Source: Ignavibacteria bacterium (GTDB taxonomy: Bacteria > Bacteroidota > Ignavibacteria > Tepidaquicellales > Tepidaquicellaceae). From it: a DNA stretch of 64,000 nt. Both the position numbers and the translations under genes were made by a program. The stretch spans positions 1 to 64,000 of the forward strand of contig JADJWZ010000004.1 in assembly GCA_016716125.1 (NCBI GenBank), written 5' to 3'. Below, in pieces: positions 1 to 9,151 of this stretch. Every line of letters begins with the position of its first letter. Position 1 is the stretch's first letter. The notes beneath the pieces are model-generated. The model was given only the letters and a program-made list of their open reading frames with translations, made no database searches and had not been told where the DNA came from.

Positions 1-766
1 GAGTTACGCTTTTCACAGTATCTCCTTCATAGTTAGTAATTAAAATCTTTACAATCTCTTTATGTAGATCAGTATCAACTATATTTGAATCTATTTTCAT
101 CACCGGCTTCACAAACCATGTCCCCGAATCATTTTGGACGTAATCATACAGGTCGGTATGCTGAAAGTTTTCAAATATATTCTCACACAATACACCTGCT
201 GTGTGTGTACCGGGAGCCGGTTTTAATACTGTTCTGATTCCATCCGTTGTATAAGTATTACTCATTATATACTGATAGCAAAAGCCATCATTTACTGTAG
301 TACTTCCTGAACCTGAAACCTCATACTCTAATCTTTGTCCATAGCACATCTTTTCAATATTTATTCTTCCATATATTCCTTTTAATTGTAACTCACTTAC
401 ACTGTCCATAAGATCTATCATGTTATCCTTTTGTGTAGTGGTCAAAATTTCTCCGAATATTCCATACCGGTCGGAACCGTCAGATTGAGCTCCGCCATAA
501 ACTTGTACCGTATTAAAATGCAAAGAATCTTTTATATGATTCAGCCATGGCGATACATGAAGCATATGCTCCTCCGGTTTATAGTGAATATTGAATATTG
601 CATTAACAAAATCTGTATGGGGATTTGAGATCGTAGGCGGTAAAATAATGCTGCTATAATTGTTACCGGATTTGATTTCCGGATTGCCTTTAAATCCTTG
701 TATTATAAAAAAGGCAGACAAACAAAAAGAGAATATCACAATTGCTTTTAATATGTAATTTTTCAT
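1..766 (-). CDS. Family A secreted protein, 5' part, cut by window edge
   Basis: An open frame runs from an ATG at 764-766 off the left edge of the window, giving about 255 residues with no stop. It begins MKNYILKAIVIFSFCLSAFF, a hydrophobic signal or anchor segment. It is closely similar throughout to the complete paralogue at 2105-3430, sharing for example NPHTDF(V/I)NAIFN, EKMCYGQRLEYE and WFVKPVMKID. It is the last visible member of the alternating A/B array in the direction of transcription, 57 bp beyond the family B gene at 824-2062. I do not recognise a catalytic domain. The all-beta look of the conserved core (many W, Y and F) suggests an extracellular domain, which is inference. Confidence 0.75.
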   Translation of the reverse strand, partial: MKNYILKAIVIFSFCLSAFFIIQGFKGNPEIKSGNNYSSIILPPTISNPHTDFVNAIFNIHYKPEEHMLHVSPWLNHIKDSLHFNTVQVYGGAQSDGSDRYGIFGEILTTTQKDNMIDLMDSVSELQLKGIYGRINIEKMCYGQRLEYEVSGSGSTTVNDGFCYQYIMSNTYTTDGIRTVLKPAPGTHTAGVLCENIFENFQHTDLYDYVQNDSGTWFVKPVMKIDSNIVDTDLHKEIVKILITNYEGDTVKSVT

Positions 767-823
767 GATTATTTGTTTTTATTTGTTTTCTAAATTATGT
801 TTTTAAAAAATATTTTACTTTAT

Positions 824-2062
824 TTATTTTATTAAAATCATTTTCTTTGTTTCGTTAAAATTTCCTGTTGAAAGCCTGTAAAAATACACCCCGCCCGGTA
901 AACCCGAACCGTCAAATTCAACTTCATAACTTCCTGTATATTGTTTTTCATTAACCAATGTCGTCACTTTCTTTCCTAATGCATTATAGACAATAAGATT
1001 TACAATACGATTTTCTTTTATTGAATATCGAATTACAGTAGATGGGTTAAAAGGATTTGGAAAGTTTTGGTTTAGCAAGAAATTATTTGGTATTTCAGAA
1101 CTGGATTCAATTGTCGTTAACCCCCCATTTGTTGTATGTATTGTTCTACTCCCCCCCGCCCAGGCAGTTAAACTATCAAAAGCGCTTACACTTGGATTAC
1201 TCATATTTGTTGTTTGCCGGTACCATGAAGAGCCGGCAGTTGTTGTCTTTATAATTGTTGTAAAGTTATTACCTGCCCAACCAACCGAATCAGAACCAAA
1301 ACTCAGTTCAATTCCTCCATCATTAGTTAATACCCAATTGAACCCTCCATCCGTTGTTTTATAACTAAATCCTGATGAAATTATTCCAACGAATTCATTA
1401 AAAAAATATATGTCATTTAACTGTTGTGTAAAAGTATTTTGTAAATTCCAGTTATTCCCACCATTTGTAGTTCTAAATACTTTTGATGAGATTCCATCAT
1501 ATCGCCCTGACGCCCAGCCGGTATCTTTATTTAAAAAAAATATATTCTGAATTTTATAACTTTCATCCAACTGCTGTACCCAGTTAGCACTACCGTTTAT
1601 AGTTTTATATAAACCACCAAAAATTACACTAGGATCACAAACCCAACCGGTATCCTTATTCACAAAAAACATATCATTTATTTGTGACATTCCTGTACTT
1701 GATACTAACTGCCACTGTAATCCGCTATTTGAAGTTTTATACATCCTTGCGAAACCGCTGCCAGTACCTCCTGCAGCGTAGCCCGTATTAATATCTAAAA
1801 ATTGTATTACATTGAGATTCTGCGGTTGGCTCATTTGTATTATCCAATTATTTCCTCCATTTGTTGTGCTCATTATATAACTGGTATCAACAGGATTATT
1901 ATCTCCCTGTGTTACAATCCAGCCATTTAAGCTGTCCAGAAAAAATATATCATTTACAAGATCATTCACAGGCAGTGTTTGCACGTACCAGCCAGGAGGA
2001 TTAGACGAAAATGTCGTTGCAAAAAAGAGAAACGCGAGATTGAGTAAGATTAGTTTTTTCAT
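824..2062 (-). CDS. Family B secreted YCF48-like propeller with T9SS tail (B1)
   Basis: 412 residues. A Sec signal peptide (MKKLILLNLAFLFFATTFSS) is followed by about six repeats of the form xxFLDxxxGW...TTNGGxxW, typical of YCF48/BNR-type beta-propellers. The last 90 residues are a type A T9SS sorting domain: NFPNPFNPSTVIRYSI, then GVYFYRLSTGNF and a KKMILIK end. It is expected to be exported across the outer membrane and anchored or released by the T9SS; the ligand is unknown. It sits between two family A genes. Residues about 185-285 are almost identical to the copy at 10476-11714, although the DNA differs at many silent positions, so the propeller core appears to be under purifying selection. 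Confidence 0.85.
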   Translation of the reverse strand: MKKLILLNLAFLFFATTFSSNPPGWYVQTLPVNDLVNDIFFLDSLNGWIVTQGDNNPVDTSYIMSTTNGGNNWIIQMSQPQNLNVIQFLDINTGYAAGGTGSGFARMYKTSNSGLQWQLVSSTGMSQINDMFFVNKDTGWVCDPSVIFGGLYKTINGSANWVQQLDESYKIQNIFFLNKDTGWASGRYDGISSKVFRTTNGGNNWNLQNTFTQQLNDIYFFNEFVGIISSGFSYKTTDGGFNWVLTNDGGIELSFGSDSVGWAGNNFTTIIKTTTAGSSWYRQTTNMSNPSVSAFDSLTAWAGGSRTIHTTNGGLTTIESSSEIPNNFLLNQNFPNPFNPSTVIRYSIKENRIVNLIVYNALGKKVTTLVNEKQYTGSYEVEFDGSGLPGGVYFYRLSTGNFNETKKMILIK

Positions 2063-2104
2063 AAGTCCTGATATTGATTAAGTTAATTAAACTGTTTCTT
2101 ATTT

Positions 2105-3430
2105 TTATAAAAATGAATATTGCATAACACAGTATGCATCAAAAAAAAATAATTCAGGATTTAATTTCTGTAAGACAATTCTACTTGCAGAATTGTCATT
2201 TTTAAATCCTCGTATATTCAGGTAGTTTGAAGTAGCAAATGTAAATTTAGGATTAAAGCTTCCGGAATTCATTTTTTCCTTTACGTACTTCACGCAGGGT
2301 ATATTAGAGTAAACCAGCTCGTCTGTAAAGAAAGCGTAATTGCTGGAGTGACTGGTGAAGTAATTTACCTCTTCATCAATAAATGGATCAAATTCTCCTT
2401 TAAAAAGTTGATTTGCTATCTCGTCATCAACCCTCATTTTATCAAACCAAACTTCCGCTTGTCCAAACCATTCGACTTTGAAATCAATTTTCGAATTCGC
2501 TTCCCATTCCCAGTAAAATGGAGAAATGCCGTAACCTAAGCCTTCAGGAATATCATTCCTTCCTAAAATTTGCAGTGAATCAACATCCAGATCGAATTTG
2601 TACTTATCTATATAACTTCCATTGTAATTGTTATTGGCATCGCGAAAATTCCTTGCTCTGATAATAGGAGTACTTATCGTGTCTCCTAAATAGTTAGTAA
2701 TTATAATTTTTACAATTTCCTTAAATGGATCAGTATCAACTAAACTTGAATCTATTTTCATTACCGGTTTTACAAACCAAGTCCCTGTGTCATTTTGAAC
2801 AAAGTCATACAAGTCGGTATGCTGAAAATTTTCATAAATATTTTCACAGAGCATGCCTGCAGAATGTGTACCTGGAACAGGTCTTAAAACTGTTCTGTTG
2901 CCGTCAGTTGTATAACTGTTACTCATAACATTCTGATAGCAGAAGCCGTCATTAATTGTAGTACTTCCTGCAGATGAAATCTCATATTCAAGTCTTTGTC
3001 CATAGCACATCTTTTCAATGTTTATCCTGCTGTAGATTCCCTTTAACTGATTGTCAGATACACTGTCCATAAGCCCTTTCCTATTTGGAACATGAGAGCC
3101 GGTGTCAAGTGTCTGTCCAAACATACCATATCTTTGTGAGCCATTTGACTGTGCTCCGCCATAAACTTGAACGGAGTTGAAATACAATGAATCTTTTATG
3201 TAGTTCAGCCAGGGGGATACATGAAGTTTATGTTCTTCCGGTTTATAGTGAGCATTAAATATTGCATTAATAAAATCTGTGTGAGGGTTCGAGCCTGAAG
3301 CGGGAGAAAATAATGCGGTATTTTCGTCTCCGACATAGTTTTCCGGAATGCCTTTAAATCCTATTACAATAAGGAAGACAGCAGTGCTTAAAGTTAGAAT
3401 TACAAACATTTTTATAATAAAGTTCTTCAT
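2105..3430 (-). CDS. Family A secreted protein (A2), probably 3'-truncated
   Basis: 441 residues with an N-terminal hydrophobic segment (MKNFIIKMFVILTLSTAVFL). The body shares blocks with the other A copies: INAIFN, KMCYGQRLEYE, WFVKPVMKID, EVWFDKMRVDDE and VPCIKYVKEKM. It has no T9SS sorting domain. The homologous reading ends at FFFDAY, followed by eight unrelated residues (CVMQYSFL) and a stop. The copy at 7696-9105 stops resembling its relatives at the same place, whereas the copy at 4820-6400 continues. This suggests that A2 has lost its 3' part. The gene lies 42 bp downstream of nothing but array spacer and 43 bp before B1, in the same orientation. Function is not recognised. Confidence 0.75.
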   Translation of the reverse strand: MKNFIIKMFVILTLSTAVFLIVIGFKGIPENYVGDENTALFSPASGSNPHTDFINAIFNAHYKPEEHKLHVSPWLNYIKDSLYFNSVQVYGGAQSNGSQRYGMFGQTLDTGSHVPNRKGLMDSVSDNQLKGIYSRINIEKMCYGQRLEYEISSAGSTTINDGFCYQNVMSNSYTTDGNRTVLRPVPGTHSAGMLCENIYENFQHTDLYDFVQNDTGTWFVKPVMKIDSSLVDTDPFKEIVKIIITNYLGDTISTPIIRARNFRDANNNYNGSYIDKYKFDLDVDSLQILGRNDIPEGLGYGISPFYWEWEANSKIDFKVEWFGQAEVWFDKMRVDDEIANQLFKGEFDPFIDEEVNYFTSHSSNYAFFTDELVYSNIPCVKYVKEKMNSGSFNPKFTFATSNYLNIRGFKNDNSASRIVLQKLNPELFFFDAYCVMQYSFL

Positions 3431-3484
3431 GATGTTTTTTAAAATAAGGTTTATATTATAAAATTATTCCTGGCAACTGTTTAT

Positions 3485-4732
3485 TTACTTTGCCAAAATC
3501 ATTTTCTTTGTTTCAGTAAAATTTTCTGTTGAAAGTTTATAAAAGTACACACCACTCGATATATCTGTTCCGTCAAAAGTGTAACTGTATTCTCCATGCA
3601 ATTGATTTTGATTTACAAGTTCTTTAATTATCCTTCCGGAAATATCGTAAATGATTAAACTGACATTGGATTGAGACTGCAATTCATAACGGATCTTTGT
3701 TATTGGATTATAAGGATTCGGATAGTTTTGATGAAGGATGAAATTGTTTGCTACCTCAGTAATAGTTTCTATACCTGTTAATCCGCCATCTGTTGTATGT
3801 ATAATCCCGAGTCCGCCCCCCCATGCTTTTAAACTATCAACAGCGGAAATACTTAGTGAGTTTTCTATTGGTATCGTTTGATATAACCAATTGATGCCTC
3901 CATTAGTCGTTTTAACAACGCGATAATTATCTCCGCTTGCCCATCCCGTATGTGACGATACAAATGAATACTCAGCTCCCACTTCACTTCCGCCATACTG
4001 CTCCCAGTTAAAACCACCATTTGTTGACTTGAATATTGCTGTTGTTGTCAGCCAACCGGTATTTAAATCAATGAATTGCATTCCGAGAACATCAAAGATA
4101 CCAGGAAAATCATATACTTGTTGCCAATTCAATCCACTATCGATTGTTTTATATAAAATGCCATCGTTATTACCAACCCAGCCTGTATCTTTGTTTATAA
4201 AAAATATTTTCTGAATTTTATAATTAACATCTAATTGTTGTACCCAGGTAACACCTCCATTTGTAGTTTTATATAATCCGCCTACTATCACACTCGGATC
4301 ACATATCCACCCGGTATTTATATCAGTAAAATACATATCGTTAATAGCAACACCACTTATATTGTTCAATTTCAGCCAGTTTACTCCACCATTAGACGTC
4401 TTATAAAAGCTCATCGAAGTAGTACCATTTAATCCGCCTGCTGCATAGCCTGTGTTTATATCAAGAAACTGAATTGTTGTTAATTTTTCTTTTTTAGCAT
4501 TTTGAATTGTCCAGTTGTCACCACCATTACTTGTTCTCATTATATAGCTTGTATCATTCTCGCTGAATCTACCGTCAGTCACAAGCCAACCATTTAAACT
4601 ATCCAAAAAAAATATATCATTTACAATATCATTCACAGGCAGTGTCTGCACATACCAGCCCGGAGGATTATCCGACTGGAATGTTGTCGCCAGGAAGAGA
4701 AGCGCGAGATTGAGTAAGATTAGTTTTTTCAT
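3485..4732 (-). CDS. Family B secreted YCF48-like propeller with T9SS tail (B2)
   Basis: 415 residues: signal peptide (MKKLILLNLALLFLATTFQS), repeated FLD/INKDTGW...TTNGGxNW propeller blades, and a C-terminal sorting domain containing NYPNPYNPITKIRYEL, GVYFYKLSTENF and KKMILAK. The Y in NPYNP is a variant of the usual NPFNP. The first 150 residues, from the signal peptide through GRFSENDTSYIMRT to GGLNGTTSMS, are nearly the same as in the copy at 12062-13354, while the second halves differ, so the gene is a mosaic. Its upstream spacer carries the segment AATTAAACTGTTTTTTATTT, which also recurs upstream of B1. Confidence 0.85.
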   Translation of the reverse strand: MKKLILLNLALLFLATTFQSDNPPGWYVQTLPVNDIVNDIFFLDSLNGWLVTDGRFSENDTSYIMRTSNGGDNWTIQNAKKEKLTTIQFLDINTGYAAGGLNGTTSMSFYKTSNGGVNWLKLNNISGVAINDMYFTDINTGWICDPSVIVGGLYKTTNGGVTWVQQLDVNYKIQKIFFINKDTGWVGNNDGILYKTIDSGLNWQQVYDFPGIFDVLGMQFIDLNTGWLTTTAIFKSTNGGFNWEQYGGSEVGAEYSFVSSHTGWASGDNYRVVKTTNGGINWLYQTIPIENSLSISAVDSLKAWGGGLGIIHTTDGGLTGIETITEVANNFILHQNYPNPYNPITKIRYELQSQSNVSLIIYDISGRIIKELVNQNQLHGEYSYTFDGTDISSGVYFYKLSTENFTETKKMILAK

Positions 4733-4819
4733 AAGTCATATTTATTTATTATGGTAATTAAACTGTTTTTTATTTTATAAAAATGAAAATTTCCTCCGTC
4801 CCTGAATTGACCTGTAGAA

Positions 4820-6400
4820 TTATTTTTTTCGCATCCATCCGTGCATCTGAGGCTGCATTATGAACTTCGCTCCGTCAGAGTATTCATCTGCCTGGTCTCT
4901 TGCAAGTTCGACCATATAAATAAAAGAGCCGTGCTTCTGGACTGATGATACAGCATTCTTATGCCCGAACTTAAATTGCATAAAGCTTACATATTCAGAA
5001 TCAGGAATCTGTTCAGCACCGGGATAAGGAGAACTTCCCAATGAGTTCGGAAGCGGATTTGGAATTTCATGCGCATCACAAGAAAATATCTCCGGCTCGA
5101 TCTGCTCCATAAAGAACTTATGTCCGAGAGCATCATTCTTCATTCCGTGAACGTTTAGCCAGTTGTTGACAGCACAACTGAATTTTACGCGGTTATTTAT
5201 CTTCTGCTTAACATATTTTATACACGGCACATTCGAAGCGACAATCTCATCGATGTAATATACAAAGTCCCATCCGTATTGCTGGTATGCTGTTATTTCG
5301 TCTTCAATTTTACCATTATGCTCACCGTTAAACAATTCATTTGACCATTTATCATCTACTGTCATCTTATCAAACCAGACTTCTACCTGGCCATACCACC
5401 ATATTTTGAAATCAATGTGACAAGCAGTATCCCAGCTTTCCCAATTGTTGTAATCAATACCATAACTCAACCCATTGGATGAATCACTTCTACCTGAAAC
5501 TTGTAAAGGGTTTTCAAATTCAAAACTGTAAATATCTGTATATTGGCCATTATAATTTTGATTTTGGTCATTAAAATTCGCTGCTTTAATAATTACGGAA
5601 TGTATTAGGTTACCGCTATAATTTATTATATCTATCCTTGCAACAAGTTTATCCGGTTCATTATCAACAACATTGGAATCTATCTTCATCATCGGTTTCA
5701 GATACCAAAATCCATTATCTGCATATTGAAGATTGAAGTAAGGCAGATCTCCGTGTTGTAGGTTTTCGTAAATGTTTTGGCAAATATATCTTGGAGTAGT
5801 ATCTGAGTCTGTATGAACTACAGTTCTATCGCCGTCTTGTTCAATTGGGGCTGTTACAGTTCTGTAGTTGAATCCATAATTATAATTCAGATTGTTGTCA
5901 CCTTCTGCTTCGTAGATCAGCCGCTGTGCATAGCATAGCTTTGAAATCTTACTTCTTTCCGCAAATGCATTCAGATTATATAGCTCCGTTATGCTATCAT
6001 TCAATTCTTTGACATTTTCTTTTTGCCCTTGTGAAAGTGTTGTCCCGAGCTGCCCGTATCTTACTGTGCCGTTTTGTTCTCCATCTATGATGTCATAAAC
6101 CTGTGATGTGTTAAAATACAGAGCACTTTTTTGTTTCGATAAATATTTGCTCACCCAGAATTTATTATTTTCATCGGAATAAGGAAGATTAAAAATCGAA
6201 TTAATGAAATTCTTTCCCAATAAATTTGTATCTGAACTTTCTGACACAATAGCATAATGAGAAGTTTTTTTCTCAACTCCTTCGCTTTCAAATGATTTGT
6301 ATCCGGAAATAATTAAATAAAATATTAAGGGTGTTAAAGTTAATGATAATAATTTTAGTATACTTCTTCTAATGTAATTTTTACAAATATGAATGCCCAT
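4820..6400 (-). CDS. Family A secreted protein (A3), longest visible copy
   Basis: 526 residues, the longest A copy here. The N-terminus has a basic stretch and a hydrophobic segment (LLSLTLTPLIFYLIISGY). The shared core includes NFINSIFNLPY, SKLCYAQRLIYEAE, WYLKPMMKID, NWESWDTACHIDFKIWWYG and VEVWFDKMTVDD. Beyond the point where other copies end (FSCDAH) it carries about 75 more residues, including MQFKFGHKNAVSSVQKHGSF and FIMQPQMHGWMRKK. It stops abruptly at a run of seven A, and an alternative frame stays open for about 30 codons past the stop. It is therefore probably also a truncated or frame-broken version of a longer ancestor. That ancestor's second domain could be a glycoside-hydrolase-like barrel, which is a weak inference from local sequence style. 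Confidence 0.75.
   Translation of the reverse strand: MGIHICKNYIRRSILKLLSLTLTPLIFYLIISGYKSFESEGVEKKTSHYAIVSESSDTNLLGKNFINSIFNLPYSDENNKFWVSKYLSKQKSALYFNTSQVYDIIDGEQNGTVRYGQLGTTLSQGQKENVKELNDSITELYNLNAFAERSKISKLCYAQRLIYEAEGDNNLNYNYGFNYRTVTAPIEQDGDRTVVHTDSDTTPRYICQNIYENLQHGDLPYFNLQYADNGFWYLKPMMKIDSNVVDNEPDKLVARIDIINYSGNLIHSVIIKAANFNDQNQNYNGQYTDIYSFEFENPLQVSGRSDSSNGLSYGIDYNNWESWDTACHIDFKIWWYGQVEVWFDKMTVDDKWSNELFNGEHNGKIEDEITAYQQYGWDFVYYIDEIVASNVPCIKYVKQKINNRVKFSCAVNNWLNVHGMKNDALGHKFFMEQIEPEIFSCDAHEIPNPLPNSLGSSPYPGAEQIPDSEYVSFMQFKFGHKNAVSSVQKHGSFIYMVELARDQADEYSDGAKFIMQPQMHGWMRKK
5068..5290. repeat. 223-bp block duplicated at 7752-7974
   Basis: Aligning the 3' coding regions of the A3 and A4 genes by eye gives 223 bp with one mismatch, ACGCGG here against ACACGG in the other copy, which is silent in an Asn-Arg codon pair. 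On both sides the two genes diverge much more. The left boundary falls exactly at the codons for the shared DAH residues, where the A4 reading ends its similarity. Confidence 0.85.
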
Positions 6401-6430
6401 TATTTTTTAATTTTATATTTTTAAATTATT

Positions 6431-7678
6431 TTATTTTATTAAAAGCATTGATTTAGTAGCCACTAAATTATTATTGGCAAACAATGAGTAGAAATAAATT
6501 CCTGATGAAAGTGTATAATCATCTGCGTTGAACTCGATTGAATGGCTTCCTGCATTTTGATTTTCATTTACTAATGTTGTAACCTCTCTTCCAAGCACGT
6601 CAAATACCTTCAGTGTCGTAAGACTATTTTCTTTTAGCGAATAACTAATGACTGTAACAGGATTAAAAGGGTTCGGATAATTCTGATGCAGAATAAACAT
6701 ATCAGAAATATTATTTGAATTATTTGAAACAGATGTGATTGGACCACCTCCATCAGTTGTATGGACAAGTTGGTTTCCACCTGCCCAACCCATTATTGAA
6801 TCAAGAAAAATTATAGAACCATAATTTGAATTGGGAGCATTTTGACGATACCAGCTTAGACCCCCATTGGTTGTTTTCCTTATTATGCCAAAGTTAGAGC
6901 ATGCATATCCTAATATATTGTTCAGGAACTGTATTTTAATGCCACTGGTCTGAGTTGGATTCCACGTAATTCCACTATTGGTTGTTTTATAAGTTGTTTG
7001 AGAAGATGCCCACCCTGTATCATTTCCAACAAAAGATATATCAGAAATTCCGGAGAAAAATGTATTAAGCAAACTCCAGTTACTTCCACCATTATTTGTT
7101 CTATAAATGTCCGCATTTTCTGTAGATGTCCAGCCGGTATCTTTACTGATGAAAAAAATCACTTCAGGACGATAACTCTGGCTTAATTGCTGGATCCAGT
7201 TAAAACCTCCATCAGTCGTTTTAACAAGTCCTGCCCCAAAACCTATAGGATCACATGCCCACCCAGTATCTTTATTAATGAAAAATAAATCAGTGAATCT
7301 CGAACCAAATGTGGCTATGTTTACCCAGTTATTCCCACCATCTGTTGTCTTATAGATTCTTCCTGTTCCTCCCCCGCTACCGCCAGCTGTATAACCTGTC
7401 ATTGAATCAAGAAATTGTATCTTTGACAACTTTTGTGTGCGACTGTATTGCACAGTCCAATTGTTTCCTCCGTTGTTTGTGCGCAATATAAAACCCGTAT
7501 CTCCCGTATTATTATTTCCGTCCGTTATTATCCAACCATTCAGTGAATCAAGAAAAAAGACATCATTTATCAAGTCATAAAACGGCAATGGTTGCTGATA
7601 CCACCCCGGAGGAGGATTAGACGAAAATGTCGTTGCAAAGAAGAGAAGTGCGAGCTGAAGTAAAATTAGTTTTTTCAT
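6431..7678 (-). CDS. Family B secreted YCF48-like propeller with T9SS tail (B3)
   Basis: 415 residues: signal peptide (MKKLILLQLALLFFATTFSS), the PPPGWYQQPLPFYDLINDVF start motif that distinguishes it and B4 from the PPGWYVQTLPVND type, then propeller blades with INKDTGWA and TTDGGNNW. The sorting domain has NYPNPFNPVTVISYSL, GIYFYSLFANNNL and KSMLLIK. Its last about 90 residues are almost the same as those of the frameshifted copy at 9152-9820, so B3 and B4 form a subgroup. It starts 17 bp upstream of the end of A4 in the same orientation, consistent with one long array transcript. Confidence 0.85.
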   Translation of the reverse strand: MKKLILLQLALLFFATTFSSNPPPGWYQQPLPFYDLINDVFFLDSLNGWIITDGNNNTGDTGFILRTNNGGNNWTVQYSRTQKLSKIQFLDSMTGYTAGGSGGGTGRIYKTTDGGNNWVNIATFGSRFTDLFFINKDTGWACDPIGFGAGLVKTTDGGFNWIQQLSQSYRPEVIFFISKDTGWTSTENADIYRTNNGGSNWSLLNTFFSGISDISFVGNDTGWASSQTTYKTTNSGITWNPTQTSGIKIQFLNNILGYACSNFGIIRKTTNGGLSWYRQNAPNSNYGSIIFLDSIMGWAGGNQLVHTTDGGGPITSVSNNSNNISDMFILHQNYPNPFNPVTVISYSLKENSLTTLKVFDVLGREVTTLVNENQNAGSHSIEFNADDYTLSSGIYFYSLFANNNLVATKSMLLIK

Positions 7679-7695
7679 ATACTCATATACTTTAA

Positions 7696-9105
7696 TTAAT
7701 AATATTGTAATAATTTATGATTATTAAAATAATTCAAATAACCTCCTTTAACATGCGCATCACAAGAAAATATCTCCGGCTCGATCTGCTCCATAAAGAA
7801 CTTATGTCCGAGAGCATCATTCTTCATTCCGTGAACGTTTAGCCAGTTGTTGACAGCACAACTGAATTTTACACGGTTATTTATCTTCTGCTTAACATAT
7901 TTTATACACGGCACATTCGAAGCGACAATCTCATCGATGTAATATACAAAGTCCCATCCGTATTGCTGGTATGCAGAGATTTCATCTTCGATTCGAGCGT
8001 CGAAATTATTAAAAGATGAAGGGTCAAAGAGTATATTTGACCAACTATCATCAACTGTCATCTTATCAAACCAGACATTGACTTTTCCATACCACCATAC
8101 TTTGAAATCTATATGGCAAGCAGTATCCCAGCTTTCCCAGTTATCATAATCTATTCCGTAGCTTAATCCATTTATTGAGTCATTTCTCCCCAAAATTTCT
8201 AATAAACTATCTGTAGCTAATCCGGAATAAACATCTAAATACTGTCCATTATAATTTTCATTTTCATCTTTAAAATTTTTCGCTTTCAATTCAATTTGCT
8301 TTATTGTATTCCCGGAATAGTTTATTATGTCAATTCTGACAACAGACTTTTCAGGTTCGCTATCAACTATATTTGAATCTATTCTCATCATTGGCTTTAG
8401 ATACCAAAGTCCATTATCAGAATACTGAAGATTAAAGTATGGCAGGTCTCCGTGCTGTAGGTTTTCATAAATATCTTCACAGATATATCGGGGCGTACTG
8501 TCCCCTGTGGATGAAGCATAAACAACGGTTCTGCCGCTGTCCTGAATTATGGATGCTCTCGATGTTCTGTAATTGAATCCGTAATTGTATGCAAGATTAC
8601 TATCTCCTTCTGCTTCGTATATCAAACGCTGTGCGTAACATAGCTTGGATATTTTACTTCTCTCCACAAAAGCATTTAAGTTATTTGTTTCTGTAATGCT
8701 GTCGCTTAATCCCTGTACATTTCCTTTTTGTTCCTGTGAAAGAGACGGTCCAAACTGACCGTATCTCACAGTTCCGTTTTCATCTCCATTAATGTTATCA
8801 TAAACCTGTGAAGTGTTAAAATGCAATGCATTTTTTTGTTTCGATAAATATTTGCTCACCCAGAATTTGCTGTTTTCATCGGAATAAGGGAGATTAAATA
8901 TTGAATTAATGAAATTCTTTCCCAATAAATTTGTATCTGAACCTTCTGACACAACAGCATTTTGAAAAGTTTTTTTCTCAGCACCTTCACTTTCAGATGA
9001 TTTGTATCCGGAAATAACTAAATAAAATATTAGGGGTGTCAAAGTTAATGAAACTAATTTTAGTATGTTTCTTCTAATGTAATTTTGGTGATTATGAATG
9101 TCCAT
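7696..9105 (-). CDS. Family A secreted protein (A4), 3'-truncated
   Basis: 469 residues, close to A3 (4820-6400) throughout. It has the same N-terminal arrangement (short basic leader, then LVSLTLTPLIFYLVISGY) and the same core motifs (KLCYAQRLIYEAE, WYLKPMMRID, NWESWDTACHIDFKVWWYG). The shared sequence stops at FSCDAH and is replaced by VKGGYLNYFNNHKLLQYY and a stop. The last 74 shared codons are almost identical in DNA to A3, unlike the rest of the gene, which points to recent gene conversion or a recombination joint. No sorting domain is present. Biochemical role not recognised. Confidence 0.75.
   Translation of the reverse strand: MDIHNHQNYIRRNILKLVSLTLTPLIFYLVISGYKSSESEGAEKKTFQNAVVSEGSDTNLLGKNFINSIFNLPYSDENSKFWVSKYLSKQKNALHFNTSQVYDNINGDENGTVRYGQFGPSLSQEQKGNVQGLSDSITETNNLNAFVERSKISKLCYAQRLIYEAEGDSNLAYNYGFNYRTSRASIIQDSGRTVVYASSTGDSTPRYICEDIYENLQHGDLPYFNLQYSDNGLWYLKPMMRIDSNIVDSEPEKSVVRIDIINYSGNTIKQIELKAKNFKDENENYNGQYLDVYSGLATDSLLEILGRNDSINGLSYGIDYDNWESWDTACHIDFKVWWYGKVNVWFDKMTVDDSWSNILFDPSSFNNFDARIEDEISAYQQYGWDFVYYIDEIVASNVPCIKYVKQKINNRVKFSCAVNNWLNVHGMKNDALGHKFFMEQIEPEIFSCDAHVKGGYLNYFNNHKLLQYY
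7752..7974. repeat. 223-bp block duplicated at 5068-5290
   Basis: Second copy of the near-identical block described at 5068-5290. It ends at TGGTATGC, after which the A3 and A4 genes diverge (AGAGATTTC here, TGTTATTTC there). Confidence 0.85.
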
Positions 9106-9151
9106 TACGGTTTAATTTTATATTTTTTAAATTATTTTATATTAATCTATT

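Noticed and set aside
431..628. Plus-strand ORF within the first A gene
   Set aside because: It is antisense to a long frame with strong paralogue similarity; no ribosome site or recognisable product.
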